A stretch of DNA of 10,904 nt from Lachnospiraceae bacterium (GCA_017437205.1 JAFSBP010000367.1:1-10904); one strand, 5' to 3'. Shown: positions 1 through 7,213, counted from the stretch's first letter. Numbers and translations are program-made. Notes: generated from the letters alone by a model not told the origin.

Positions 1-1005
1 CTCAATTTTTACGATCTTGCTTTCTGCTTCCTCCCTAACGTTTGTCTCTAATGCACCTGCAATTTTCTCAACCAAAGCCTTGGCGGCCTTTCTTTCCGCG
101 ATACAAGTTGGAATCACCTCGATCGGGCTTAGCACGTAATTCATCAGCTGCACACAAATCAATGTAGTTCCCGCAGTAATACCTTTTCCGGACATTGCAA
201 GATACGCACCAAACACGAACACGCCAAGCTGGGCCGTGATTCCTGCGACAGCACCGAACATCTGAACAAGCGTATTCATTTTCTGCTTCCCACATTGTAC
301 CTTTGCAAGCTCCCGTACATTTTCTTTGAACATACGAATCATTTGCGCTTCAGCCTTAAAGGATTTGATCACCGAGAAGCCGCCCAAACAATCCCTTAAT
401 GCAGAAGTGTATGCCTCGTTTCTGTCTGAAACCTTCTTCTCCTCCTCCGCAACTTTGTTGCCCGTCAGAATAGCCGCAATCAAAGGAAGTAAAAAAAGAC
501 CGATTGCGATCAAGGTAAGCAGAGGACTGTACCATATCATCAAAGCCATTGCTCCGATGAAGGAAAGCACACTCTCTACCAGAGAAAATGTATTCCGCAA
601 ATATCCCTGCTCAATTACCTGAATATCATTGGTAAGTGCGGATATGTAGGTTGAAGAGTTTTCACCGGAAAAAGCGGATATGTTTTTCTTTGTGAGTTCA
701 CCGAAAACATATTCTTTATACCCGGAAATTCCCCTTGTAATAAATTTCGGCTTAGAGTGGTAGGAAATCATATAGACAACCGGGATTCCTCCAATCAGCA
801 CCAACGTAATCATGGTAAGTTGAAACAGCGTAAATCCGGTCTCATATCCTCCGATCAAATCAATCAGCTGTTGCATCAACCAGGAAATGAGCATCGCGGC
901 GATAGCTCCAAATAGCGGTTCACTCATTGCGATCGCGAAACTTACAACATTTCCTTTGTAAAATTGTTTTGTATATGGACGAATATCTATCTTTCTGTTT
1001 TTCAT
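1..1005 (-). CDS. ABC exporter half-transporter, N-terminal membrane domain (partial, C-terminus outside window)
   Basis: The reading frame is open from ATG 1005-1003 to the left edge, giving 335 residues without a stop. It starts MKNRKIDIRPYTKQF and shows the pattern of a type I ABC exporter membrane domain: hydrophobic stretches near residues 18-48, 58-82, 140-158, 160-182 and 247-292. Long charged cytoplasmic loops lie between them, including SGENSSTYISALTNDIQVIEQ around 113-133 and the coupling-helix-like segment SALRDCLGGFSVIKSF at 201-216. The ATPase domain (Walker A/B, signature) would follow residue 335 and is not in the window. The start is supported by GGAGG at 1013-1017 with 7 bases of spacing, and the ATG overlaps the TGA of the upstream regulator gene (ATGA), which suggests translational coupling. 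Family members export lipids, peptides or drugs, usually as dimers; the substrate cannot be told here. A second half-transporter gene may follow outside the window. Confidence 0.88.
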   Translation of the reverse strand, partial: MKNRKIDIRPYTKQFYKGNVVSFAIAMSEPLFGAIAAMLISWLMQQLIDLIGGYETGFTLFQLTMITLVLIGGIPVVYMISYHSKPKFITRGISGYKEYVFGELTKKNISAFSGENSSTYISALTNDIQVIEQGYLRNTFSLVESVLSFIGAMALMIWYSPLLTLIAIGLFLLPLIAAILTGNKVAEEEKKVSDRNEAYTSALRDCLGGFSVIKSFKAEAQMIRMFKENVRELAKVQCGKQKMNTLVQMFGAVAGITAQLGVFVFGAYLAMSGKGITAGTTLICVQLMNYVLSPIEVIPTCIAERKAAKALVEKIAGALETNVREEAESKIVKIE

Positions 1006-2129
1006 TCTGCACCTCCGCAGGTTTCCTCTTTCACGATTTTGTTCCAGATATTCAGCAGTTGCTCATTACCATTTTCCTGTGTGATCTGTTTGAGAACCGC
1101 CTCCATAGCGGTTTCCCCGAGATCATCGTATGCGGTTTCATTCTGTATGTCTCCGATACAGAATCTCATGTTCCCGATTTGATAAACCGGCTCGGAATCA
1201 AATCGAATGGCCGCTTGATAGGCACGTTTCATATACGGCTCAACCTTTTCCGTTTCACCGAGAAGCAAGGAACAAGCTGCACATCCGGAATAGCAAGGCG
1301 CAATCACCTTATCCACATAACAAGACGCGTTTTGATCCTTTTTCACACGCTCAAGCAGATCGATCAGCCAAAGAAAGGCCTCGCGGCAGGAAACGTAATC
1401 GTCTTTCCTGAAATAGTAATTTGCATAAGCAAACATGGTACGGATCGCATCGGATATGGCAGCGACAAAAGCATATGTCATAAACGGAACGGCCTCTTCC
1501 AATCCAGTTTCCGGTGTGTTTGTGTCTGAAAGATCATTGCCCGTTAGTGTGAAAGCAATCAACGAGTTGTGTACGCCGCTGACGTTATATTTCTTGAGAA
1601 GTTCAATTCCTTTTTGTGTTTTGCCGAGGCCTATATAACATTGGGCGATCTCACTTTGAATTGACACTTCACTGATTTGCGGATCGGTGTTCTGTGATAA
1701 AAGCAAAATAGATCGTTCTAACAATTCAATACAGCGATACAGATATTTTTCTCGATTCTGCTCAATCCCTGCCAGCAAATACAGTTCGCCCGCACGATAC
1801 ACAATGCGAAAATCGTTGGGATATCTCAACAATGCTTTTTCCGCTTCGACGAACGCTTCATCATATTCTTTCTGCCGTTGTAGTTCGTGTATCCGTTTTT
1901 CAAGCGCGATAACACTTCCGCTTTGTACCTCAAAGCCGACCATCGCATCAAGGGAGACGCCAAATAAATCGGCCATCTTCGCTATCAGGTTCAGTTCCGG
2001 TGTCGCCACGCCACGTTCCCATTTTGAAACAGAGGCGAAGGTAACCCCCAGAGCTTCCGCCAATTGCTCCTGCGTCATAGAGAGTTCTTTTCGCAGTTTG
2101 CTTATATTTGCAGAAAGTGATAACTTCAT
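1002..2129 (-). CDS. XRE-family transcriptional regulator with C-terminal TPR-like helical repeats
   Basis: A 375-residue cytoplasmic regulator. Residues 9-66 form a Cro/C1-type helix-turn-helix (core MTQEQLAEALGV, then the recognition helix FASVSKWERG at about 31-40), followed by PELNLIAKMADLFGVSLDAM, the usual end of this domain. From about residue 75 to the end it is a row of amphipathic helices resembling tetratricopeptide repeats (for example YPNDFRIVYRAGELYLLAG), probably a ligand or peptide sensor. The start at 2129 is chosen because GGAGG (2139-2143) lies 9 bases before it. The ATG at 2135 would be only 3 bases away, and the ATG at 2156 lies 4 bases after the -10 box, so it would have no leader. 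Its TGA overlaps the ATG of the ABC exporter gene, so the pair is probably co-regulated, with this protein controlling the exporter. The signal and the sign of regulation are unknown. Confidence 0.85.
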   Translation of the reverse strand: MKLSLSANISKLRKELSMTQEQLAEALGVTFASVSKWERGVATPELNLIAKMADLFGVSLDAMVGFEVQSGSVIALEKRIHELQRQKEYDEAFVEAEKALLRYPNDFRIVYRAGELYLLAGIEQNREKYLYRCIELLERSILLLSQNTDPQISEVSIQSEIAQCYIGLGKTQKGIELLKKYNVSGVHNSLIAFTLTGNDLSDTNTPETGLEEAVPFMTYAFVAAISDAIRTMFAYANYYFRKDDYVSCREAFLWLIDLLERVKKDQNASCYVDKVIAPCYSGCAACSLLLGETEKVEPYMKRAYQAAIRFDSEPVYQIGNMRFCIGDIQNETAYDDLGETAMEAVLKQITQENGNEQLLNIWNKIVKEETCGGAE

Positions 2130-2160
2130 TTTCATACGCCTCCGTTTTCTTTTCATCTAT

Positions 2161-2189
2161 ATTATACCACAGATTTATGAACAAAGAAG
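2161..2189 (-). promoter_or_regulatory. Promoter of the XRE regulator/ABC exporter unit (extended -10)
   Basis: On the minus strand TGTGGTATAAT gives a perfect -10 (2161-2166) with the extended TGN motif. No good -35 is seen at 16-18 bases upstream (CTTCTT-like), so the extended -10 probably carries recognition. A start near 2154 leaves a leader of about 25 bases, which fits the chosen start codon at 2129. Confidence 0.65.
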
Positions 2190-2202
2190 ATATCATTGAT
2201 AT
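2190..2202. promoter_or_regulatory. Candidate operator: perfect 13-bp palindrome ATATCATTGATAT
   Basis: Two 6-base arms (ATATCA/TGATAT) surround a single central base, about 36-48 bases upstream of the predicted transcription start of the regulator gene. Size, symmetry and position fit a binding site for an XRE dimer, so autoregulation is plausible. The site is AT-rich, and short palindromes arise by chance in such DNA. The link to this regulator is inference. Confidence 0.4.
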
Positions 2203-2207
2203 AAAAA

Positions 2208-2238
2208 GTTTAGTTTTTTTTGTACTTTTGGTTTAGTT
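2208..2238. repeat. Direct repeat GTTTAGTT, two copies 23 bp apart
   Basis: GTTTAGTT occurs at 2208-2215 and again at 2231-2238, between the metY terminator and the promoter of the regulator gene. A 23-bp period is close to two helical turns, so a protein could contact both copies on the same face. Eight-base repeats in AT-rich DNA are weak evidence by themselves. Confidence 0.3.
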
Positions 2239-2251
2239 GAATTATCATAAC

Positions 2252-2292
2252 AAAACAAACACCCACCAAGAACTCATTTCCTCGATGGGTGT
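2252..2292 (-). terminator. Rho-independent terminator of metY
   Basis: In the minus-strand transcript ACACCCA (2292-2286) pairs with TGGGTGT (2265-2259), with additional pairing possible inside the loop (AGGAA with TTCTT). TTTGTTTTG follows directly (2258-2250). It begins 41 bases after the metY stop codon and separates metY from the regulator/exporter unit. Confidence 0.75.
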
Positions 2293-2333
2293 CTATTTCT
2301 TTCTATATATTCTAATGGATTACATCAGACCGC

Positions 2334-3617
2334 TTACACTGCTTCCAGTGCATTCTTTACATCTTCCAAAATATCCTCAATGTGCTCAATACCCACGGAC
2401 ATACGCACCATATCCGGTCCAACACCAGCCGCGATCAGTTCTTCGTCGTTCATCTGGCGGTGAGTGGTGGATGCGGGGTGAAGCACACAGGTGTGTGCGT
2501 CAGCCACATGGGTTGCGATCATCGCTACCTTAAGTCCGGCCATAAAGCGCTCTGCGCCTGCTCTGCCGCCCTTCACACCGAAGGAAATGACGCCACAAGT
2601 ACCGTTCGGCATATATTTCTGTGCTCTCTCATAATATTTATCCCCGGGAAGCCCTGCATATTTCACCCAGGAAATCTTCTCATGAGTACTCAGATACTCC
2701 GCTACCTTCTGCGCATTCTCACAGTGGCGAGCCATGCGAAGATGCAGAGACTCCAAGCCCAAATTCAGCAGGTAAGAGTTCATCGGCGCAGGGGTTGCTC
2801 CCAAATCACGCATCATCTGCGCGGTCGCCTTCGTGATATATGCTCCGGCCTTGCCGAAACGCTCCGCATAAGTGATTCCGTGGTAAGAATCGTCGGGAGT
2901 GGTCAGTCCGGGGAACTTGTCCGCATGAGCCATCCAGTCAAAGTTTCCGGAATCCACGATACAGCCGCCTACCGTCGCATCGTGGCCGTCCATATACTTC
3001 GTGGTGGAATGAACCACGATATCCGCACCCCACTCAAACGGTCTGCAGTTGATCGGGGTTGCGAAGGTATTGTCAATGATAAGCGGAACACCGTGTGCGT
3101 GAGCCGCATTCGCCCAACGCTCGATATCCAGCACATTCAGGGCGGGATTTGCGATGGTCTCACCAAACACAGCCTTCGTATTCGGACGGAACGCTGCCTC
3201 CAGCTCCTCATCGGTACAATCGGGATCAACAAAGGTGAACTCAATGCCCATCTTTTTCATGGTCACAGAGAATAAGTTAAAACTGCCACCATAAATCGTC
3301 GCGGAAGAGATCACATGGTCTCCCGCATTGGCAATATTAAACACGGAGAAGAATACTGCGGACATACCGGAGGATGTCAGCATCGCTGCGGTGCCGCCCT
3401 CTAACTCGCAGATCTTCGCTGCAACCATGTCGTTGGTCGGATTCTGCAGGCGGGTGTAGAAATAGCCGCTGGCCTCCAGATCAAACAGCGCGCCCATCTG
3501 CTCGCCGGTATCATATTTAAATGTGGTACTCTGGATAATCGGAATCATGCGGGATTCGCCGTTCTTCGGCACATAACCGCCCTGGATACAATTCGTTTCA
3601 CGTTTCCACTGTTTCAT
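2334..3617 (-). CDS. metY: O-acetylhomoserine aminocarboxypropyltransferase (O-acetylhomoserine sulfhydrylase)
   Basis: A 427-residue PLP enzyme of the Cys/Met metabolism family, full length for MetY. It makes homocysteine from O-acetylhomoserine and sulfide in the cytoplasm (direct sulfhydrylation route to methionine). Visible hallmarks: YTRLQNPT at 54-61 (phosphate-contacting Tyr/Arg), SSGMSA at 82-87, SSATIYGGS at 104-112, the cofactor Asp in IDNTFATP at 181-188, and the Schiff-base Lys207 in HSTTKYMDGH. The C-terminal domain carries the substrate-binding SVGIEHIEDI. The long insertion between about 225 and 255 (ADKFPGLTTPDDSYHG) is typical of the OAH sulfhydrylase branch rather than MetB or MetC. 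AAGGAG (3627-3632) sits 9 bases before the start; a nearby ATG at 3622 is out of frame and stops at once. The gene forms its own unit with promoter and terminator. No S-box or T-box leader was recognised. Confidence 0.93.
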   Translation of the reverse strand: MKQWKRETNCIQGGYVPKNGESRMIPIIQSTTFKYDTGEQMGALFDLEASGYFYTRLQNPTNDMVAAKICELEGGTAAMLTSSGMSAVFFSVFNIANAGDHVISSATIYGGSFNLFSVTMKKMGIEFTFVDPDCTDEELEAAFRPNTKAVFGETIANPALNVLDIERWANAAHAHGVPLIIDNTFATPINCRPFEWGADIVVHSTTKYMDGHDATVGGCIVDSGNFDWMAHADKFPGLTTPDDSYHGITYAERFGKAGAYITKATAQMMRDLGATPAPMNSYLLNLGLESLHLRMARHCENAQKVAEYLSTHEKISWVKYAGLPGDKYYERAQKYMPNGTCGVISFGVKGGRAGAERFMAGLKVAMIATHVADAHTCVLHPASTTHRQMNDEELIAAGVGPDMVRMSVGIEHIEDILEDVKNALEAV

Positions 3618-3682
3618 TTCATCTTGCTCCTTTATCGATAAATTAGTTTATTCAGATTCTTTCGCATATCAAGCATCTACAT

Positions 3683-3697
3683 TTATACAATGTACAA
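3683..3697. promoter_or_regulatory. Palindrome in the metY leader, candidate operator
   Basis: TTATACAATGTACAA is a 15-bp inverted repeat with 7-base arms and one mismatched pair. It lies about 10-25 bases downstream of the predicted metY transcription start, where a bound repressor could block RNA polymerase. The regulator is unknown. Confidence 0.35.
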
Positions 3698-3714
3698 CTA
3701 ACAGCTCATTGACT

Positions 3715-3743
3715 ACTATACCACAACTCCTCATTAAACACAA
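3715..3743 (-). promoter_or_regulatory. metY promoter
   Basis: On the minus strand, TTGTGT (3743-3738), a 17-base spacer and TATAGT (3720-3715) form a sigma-A-type promoter with an extended -10 (TGTGGTATAGT). Transcription would start near 3708, leaving a leader of about 90 bases. That is too short for an S-box riboswitch with its expression platform. Confidence 0.65.
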
Positions 3744-3792
3744 GTCTGACCGCTTTTTTTCTGTTTTTTTCATTTACTTTTTAGAAAGTTCC

Positions 3793-3828
3793 TTTCGCAG
3801 CTTCTTGACCTTTCTCTTTTCGAAGCTT
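3793..3828. repeat. 11-bp direct repeats flanking the -35 box of the MATE promoter
   Basis: TTTCGCAGCTT (3793-3803) and TTTCGAAGCTT (3818-3828) match at 10 of 11 positions, 25 bp start to start. One copy lies just upstream of the -35 hexamer and the other fills the end of the spacer, touching the -10. They also place AGCTTC and GAAGCT as inverted arms around the -35. The location suggests a regulator binding site, but no regulator is encoded next door. Confidence 0.4.
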
Positions 3829-3833
3829 ATAAT
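3805..3833 (+). promoter_or_regulatory. Promoter of the MATE efflux gene
   Basis: TTGACC (3805-3810) and TATAAT (3828-3833) are separated by exactly 17 bases, a near-consensus sigma-A promoter. The start would fall near 3840, giving a leader of about 34 bases before the ATG at 3874. Confidence 0.8.
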
Positions 3834-3873
3834 TATTCCTATCTGTCAATTTATTCCCGAAAGGTAGCTAATC

Positions 3874-5250
3874 ATGAATAATCAAAACAACGATTTCTTA
3901 GGCACTGCTCCGGTAGGCAAATTACTATTTAAACTCTCCCTGCCCACGATTCTGGCACAGCTCATCAATATGCTCTATAATATCGTAGACCGCATCTATA
4001 TCGGTCATATGCCCGGTGATGGTGATTTGGCATTAACAGGTGTAGGCATCTGCATGCCTATTCTGATTGTTGTATCTGCTTTCGCTTCTCTAATCAGTGC
4101 CGGCGGTGCCCCCCGAGCCTCAATTTTTATGGGCAAAGGAGATCGCGATACCGCCGAAAAGACCATGGGAAGTTGTTTTTCTTTGCAGGTGATTGTCTCT
4201 GTTGTATTGACCGTGATTCTACTGGTTTTCCACCGCGATCTGTTATTTCTGTTTGGCGCCAGCGAAAACACCATCGGCTATGCATCAGATTATATTCAAA
4301 TCTACGCAATAGGTACGATCTTTGTACAGCTTACTCTGGGTATGAATGCCTACATCACAGCTCAGGGCTTTTCCAAAATCAGTATGCTCACCATTCTGAT
4401 CGGAGCTATCACAAATATTATCCTTGATCCCATTTTCATCTTTGTCTTTGATATGGGTGTTTCCGGTGCGGCGCTAGCAACTATCCTTTCCCAAGGCATC
4501 TCATGCATATGGGTAATTTTGTTCCTCTGTGGCAAAAAAACACTGTTGCGCCTAAAAAAAGAAACACTAAAGATTCGCTTCAGCTTAGTGCTCCCCTGTA
4601 TCGCACTGGGTATTGCGCCCTTTATCATGCAGGCCAGCGAGAGCATTATCTCTGTCTGTTTTAACTCGTCTCTGCTGAAATATGGCGGAGATGTGGCCGT
4701 CGGCGCGATGACAATCCTTACCAGCGTGCTTCAGTTGGCTATGCTCCCTCTGCAGGGACTCTCCCAAGGCGCTCAGCCAATCTCCAGCTATAATTACGGT
4801 GCACGTAATCCGGAACGGGTAAAGAAGGTCTTCCGCATGCTGCTCCTATCCAGTTTAGTGTATTCCGTGGCGCTTTGGGCACTGGTAATGCTTTTTCCGA
4901 GAATGTTTGCCGGAATCTTTACTCCCGACCCGACACTCCTTGATTTCTCTGAACAGGCACTTCGCATTTACTGCGGTGGTCTCTGCCTCTTTGGAATCCA
5001 GATTGCCTGCCAGATGACCTTCGTCTCCCTTGGCAAAGCTTTCTCTTCCATTATCGTTGCCGTCATGCGAAAATTTGTACTGCTCCTGCCACTCATTTAT
5101 CTTCTTCCCCAGCTCCTCAAGGATAAAACCATGGCAGTCTACACAGCAGAACCGGTAGCGGATGTGATCGCAGTAACCTTTACCGCTATCCTGTTTTTCG
5201 TTCAGTTTAAGAAAGCGATGAAAGATATTGAACCATCTGATCAACTATGA
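3874..5250 (+). CDS. MATE family efflux transporter, MepA-like
   Basis: A 458-residue inner-membrane protein with about 12 hydrophobic helices in two MatE halves (roughly residues 15-175 and 235-400), the normal length of the family. The N-terminus PVGKLLFKLSLPTILAQLIN, the following MLYNIVDRIYIGHM at about 33-46 and ALTGVGICMPI at 53-63 are the typical opening of the MepA-like group. The second half repeats the pattern with GAMTILTSVLQLAMLPLQGL and QGAQPISSYNYGAR. Family members expel cationic drugs, dyes or metabolites in exchange for Na+ or H+; the substrate here is unknown. AAAGG (3860-3864) precedes the ATG by 9 bases. It has its own promoter, is divergent from metY, and is followed after about 130 bases by a CBS gene with a separate promoter. 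No adjacent MarR-type regulator is present, unlike the staphylococcal mepRA arrangement. Vibrio-type NorM is a more distant alternative. Confidence 0.92.
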   Translation: MNNQNNDFLGTAPVGKLLFKLSLPTILAQLINMLYNIVDRIYIGHMPGDGDLALTGVGICMPILIVVSAFASLISAGGAPRASIFMGKGDRDTAEKTMGSCFSLQVIVSVVLTVILLVFHRDLLFLFGASENTIGYASDYIQIYAIGTIFVQLTLGMNAYITAQGFSKISMLTILIGAITNIILDPIFIFVFDMGVSGAALATILSQGISCIWVILFLCGKKTLLRLKKETLKIRFSLVLPCIALGIAPFIMQASESIISVCFNSSLLKYGGDVAVGAMTILTSVLQLAMLPLQGLSQGAQPISSYNYGARNPERVKKVFRMLLLSSLVYSVALWALVMLFPRMFAGIFTPDPTLLDFSEQALRIYCGGLCLFGIQIACQMTFVSLGKAFSSIIVAVMRKFVLLLPLIYLLPQLLKDKTMAVYTAEPVADVIAVTFTAILFFVQFKKAMKDIEPSDQL

Positions 5251-5314
5251 TGCGGGTATCTAACGACAATTCTTTACTGAAAATGTAATACTTATTTAAT
5301 TGCTTTAACACAGT

Positions 5315-5349
5315 TTGTTCATTCTTTTTGCCGCTTTCTGTGGTATAAT
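5315..5349 (+). promoter_or_regulatory. Promoter of the CBS-domain gene (extended -10)
   Basis: TCTGTGGTATAATA contains a perfect -10 (TATAAT, 5344-5349) with an extended TGN motif. The best TTG-containing -35 candidate (TTGTTC, 5315-5320) is 23 bases away, too far, so the extended -10 probably suffices. The same 14 bases occur in the XRE-gene promoter. Confidence 0.6.
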
Positions 5350-5381
5350 AAATTTGTAGGTCACAGACAAAGGAGCTTATC

Positions 5382-5786
5382 ATGAACATAGCGAAAATTA
5401 TGATTCCGAAGGTTTGCACTGCATTTCTTCGCGAAGACAATACGATCCGTCAGGGTCTGGAAACCATGACTTACCACGGCTACACTGCTCTCCCGGTGCT
5501 TGACCCAAATCAGCACTATGTAGGCAGTATCACCGAGGGCGATTTTCTCCGCTACATGATGGAGAAAGGTACCACAGACAAGCGTGCATTAGAACAAGAC
5601 TGCATCGGAAAGATCCTTCGTCGGGATTTTTGCCCCGCTTTATCCATGGACTCTGATAATCAGACAATCCTCTCTGCAATCCTGAATCAGAACTTTGTAC
5701 CTATTGTAGATTCTCGTAATGTATTGTGCGGGATACTGACCAGACGCGGAGTAATCTCGCATTTAGCGGAAAAGTCAGAGAAATGA
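5382..5786 (+). CDS. Small protein with two CBS domains
   Basis: A 134-residue soluble protein made of a tandem pair of CBS domains (a Bateman module) and nothing else. CBS1 covers about residues 5-65, with YTALPVLDPN followed by VGSITEGDFLRY (GxxTxxD-type motif at 48-54). CBS2 covers about 72-130, with NFVPIVDSRNVLCGILTRRG; its second acidic ligand position is Arg/Gly rather than Asp, so only one site may bind a ribose. Such modules bind adenosine nucleotides or S-adenosylmethionine and act as sensors for partner proteins. No partner enzyme or channel domain is fused here, and its target is unknown. AAGGAG (5370-5375) is 6 bases from the ATG. It has its own promoter and converges on the copA-nth operon, sharing a terminator hairpin. 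Confidence 0.85.
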   Translation: MNIAKIMIPKVCTAFLREDNTIRQGLETMTYHGYTALPVLDPNQHYVGSITEGDFLRYMMEKGTTDKRALEQDCIGKILRRDFCPALSMDSDNQTILSAILNQNFVPIVDSRNVLCGILTRRGVISHLAEKSEK

Positions 5787-5796
5787 ATACATACAA

Positions 5797-5838
5797 AAGC
5801 CGATGAATCAGGTTCTCACGAACTTAGATCATCGGCTT
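5797..5838. terminator. Bidirectional terminator hairpin between convergent units
   Basis: AAGCCGATGA (5797-5806) and TCATCGGCTT (5829-5838) are perfect 10-base inverted arms; inside, GTTC and GAAC can pair around a TCAC loop. On the minus strand the stem ends in CTTTTGTATG, a moderate U-tract for the DUF1294 end of the operon. On the plus strand the tail after the CBS gene is poorer in T (ACTTATTGT), so termination is probably stronger in the minus direction. Confidence 0.7.
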
Positions 5839-5867
5839 ACTTATTGTAATCACTCTTAACAATCATT

Positions 5868-6143
5868 TCACTTCAACAGATACCACACCACTCCCGCCAG
5901 CACCGTCTGTGCTACCAAGATTGCATGCATCCCAATCACAAAGCTTTTATGCTTTGTCTTATGCCTAAACACCTGCATTCCAAGGATTGAGCCGATACTA
6001 CCGCCGATAGCTGCCACCAAAAACAGACGCTTTTCCGGAATGCGCCACTCATTTTTCTTTGCACGTCGCTTATCCGCAAACATCTGGATAAATCCAAATA
6101 AATTGATAATCAATAACCATGCGAGCAAAACTTTCCAACCCAT
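5868..6143 (-). CDS. DUF1294 family small membrane protein
   Basis: A 91-residue membrane protein. Helices at about 5-22, 39-56 and 68-89 surround the conserved family pattern: ADKRRAKKN at 23-31, WRIPEKRL at 33-40, GGSIGSILGM at 47-56 and RHKTKHKSF at 60-68. This set (D-K-x2-A, WRIPE, GG, RHKT-K-F) is characteristic of DUF1294, whose biochemical role is unknown. The ATG at 6143 is chosen because GAGAGG (6151-6156) lies 7 bases upstream. A longer frame would need a TTG start at 6167 and would place this ribosome site inside the gene. It is the last gene of the copA-nth operon, 40 bases after the preceding gene, and is followed by the hairpin terminator. Confidence 0.85.
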   Translation of the reverse strand: MGWKVLLAWLLIINLFGFIQMFADKRRAKKNEWRIPEKRLFLVAAIGGSIGSILGMQVFRHKTKHKSFVIGMHAILVAQTVLAGVVWYLLK

Positions 6144-6183
6144 ATTCAAGCCTCTCTCCGTCTTCAATTTTGTAAACTGAATT

Positions 6184-7209
6184 TTATCTTCCTCCAGCCT
6201 TCACTCCGCCATACTTTTTCATCACTTCTTCCAGCTCCTGATCCACATTCTTCACCAGATCCGGTCTGGAGAGATTGTAGGTTCGTCCTTTTCGCTGCAG
6301 AAACCGATACGCAATCATGAACGACATTTCATTAAACCGGGTAAAATACCGATCATTCACACGGCGAACACGCTCCTCCACGGTTGCATCAGGAAGCTCG
6401 CAGGCATAAGATACCACTTCATCCAACGCCTCGTAACATATTTGCTCCTGCATGGAAAAGTCTGTAGAAATATTCTGAATTTGGAACACGTATATGTAAA
6501 CGCGCAACCAGTCTGTCGATCCGGCAAACCACTGCCCTTCCGTCTCATACTTACAAGTCATTGCTTCTACTTCACGCTTCCACGAATCAGACACATAAGA
6601 GGCTTCCGCGATACGGCGTATTTCCTCGTCAGTCAAACTGAGATCATATTTCTGATTAAAACTCGTAATAATACGATTTCGGCGAATCAACGGCTTCGGT
6701 AAAATACGGCTGGCGGTATAAGACTGATCATACACTCCGGGGATATATGGTTTGCGCCCTGTACCGGTTTGTGCGGATGTTGCCTGTCCGGCTTTACTTC
6801 CCGCCTGCGTCTTCTGACCGTTTACTGTCTGCGCATCACGATGAGGCGATCCTGGTGTAGTGGACCGAGTGCCTGTCCCATGCTGTGCCTCCCAATTCTT
6901 CCTTCGGCGCTCATATTCTTCCTTTGACGTCGAGGCATCTGCAGTCCGTTTCAGATTCCGCTGGCGCTCCCACTCAGCCTTCCGCTGCTCAAACTCAGCC
7001 TTATCACTCTTAGACTTATCCGATTTCTTCTGACTGGCTACAAAGATAATCAAGCCGATTGCAATAATCCAAAAAATCGGCGAGATTGAACCAATGACAG
7101 CGGTGATGATCGCAAAAGTCATCAGTCCCTTGAACAGGTCACTTTTCTTTTTATCTGATTTATTTCCCAAAAAGAAAGCCAAAAAAATGAAAAATAAGAT
7201 GATGTTCAT
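6184..7209 (-). CDS. Unrecognised membrane-anchored protein with a low-complexity linker
   Basis: I do not recognise this 341-residue protein. It begins with a short hydrophobic helix (1-14), a Lys/Asp/Ser-rich patch, then a hydrophobic stretch at about 28-59 that can span the membrane once or twice. Residues 60-110 are highly charged and probably helical (EFEQRKAEWERQR, EEYERRRKNWEAQ, two similar segments). Residues 111-153 are rich in Gly, Ser, Thr, Gln and Ala, a flexible linker. Residues 155-335 look like a folded cytoplasmic domain with many helices (for example SLTDEEIRRIAEASYVSDSW and TDWLRVYIYVFQIQ). Paired patches EYERRRKNWEAQ suggest a small repeated motif. GGGGG (7216-7220) 6 bases before the ATG serves as the ribosome site. 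It lies between AIM24 and DUF1294 genes in one operon and has a likely internal promoter. A role at the membrane is all that can be inferred. Confidence 0.8.
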   Translation of the reverse strand: MNIILFFIFLAFFLGNKSDKKKSDLFKGLMTFAIITAVIGSISPIFWIIAIGLIIFVASQKKSDKSKSDKAEFEQRKAEWERQRNLKRTADASTSKEEYERRRKNWEAQHGTGTRSTTPGSPHRDAQTVNGQKTQAGSKAGQATSAQTGTGRKPYIPGVYDQSYTASRILPKPLIRRNRIITSFNQKYDLSLTDEEIRRIAEASYVSDSWKREVEAMTCKYETEGQWFAGSTDWLRVYIYVFQIQNISTDFSMQEQICYEALDEVVSYACELPDATVEERVRRVNDRYFTRFNEMSFMIAYRFLQRKGRTYNLSRPDLVKNVDQELEEVMKKYGGVKAGGR

Positions 7210-7213
7210 AATA

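Noticed and set aside
927..1529. 200-residue plus-strand open frame across the regulator/exporter junction
   Set aside because: It is antisense to two well-supported genes and its translation resembles no protein family.
2382..3275. 297-residue plus-strand open frame
   Set aside because: It lies wholly antisense to metY, whose motifs and length are complete. The translated product is rich in His, Arg and Cys with no domain pattern or ribosome site, so it is a shadow frame.
3741..3785. T-rich tract CTTTTTTTCTGTTTTTTTC as a plus-strand terminator
   Set aside because: No stable stem precedes it, and no plus-strand gene ends there because metY and the MATE gene are divergent.
5251..5343. Possible terminator after the MATE gene
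   Set aside because: No stem of useful length with a T-tract is visible; transcripts may read into the CBS gene or end by another mechanism.
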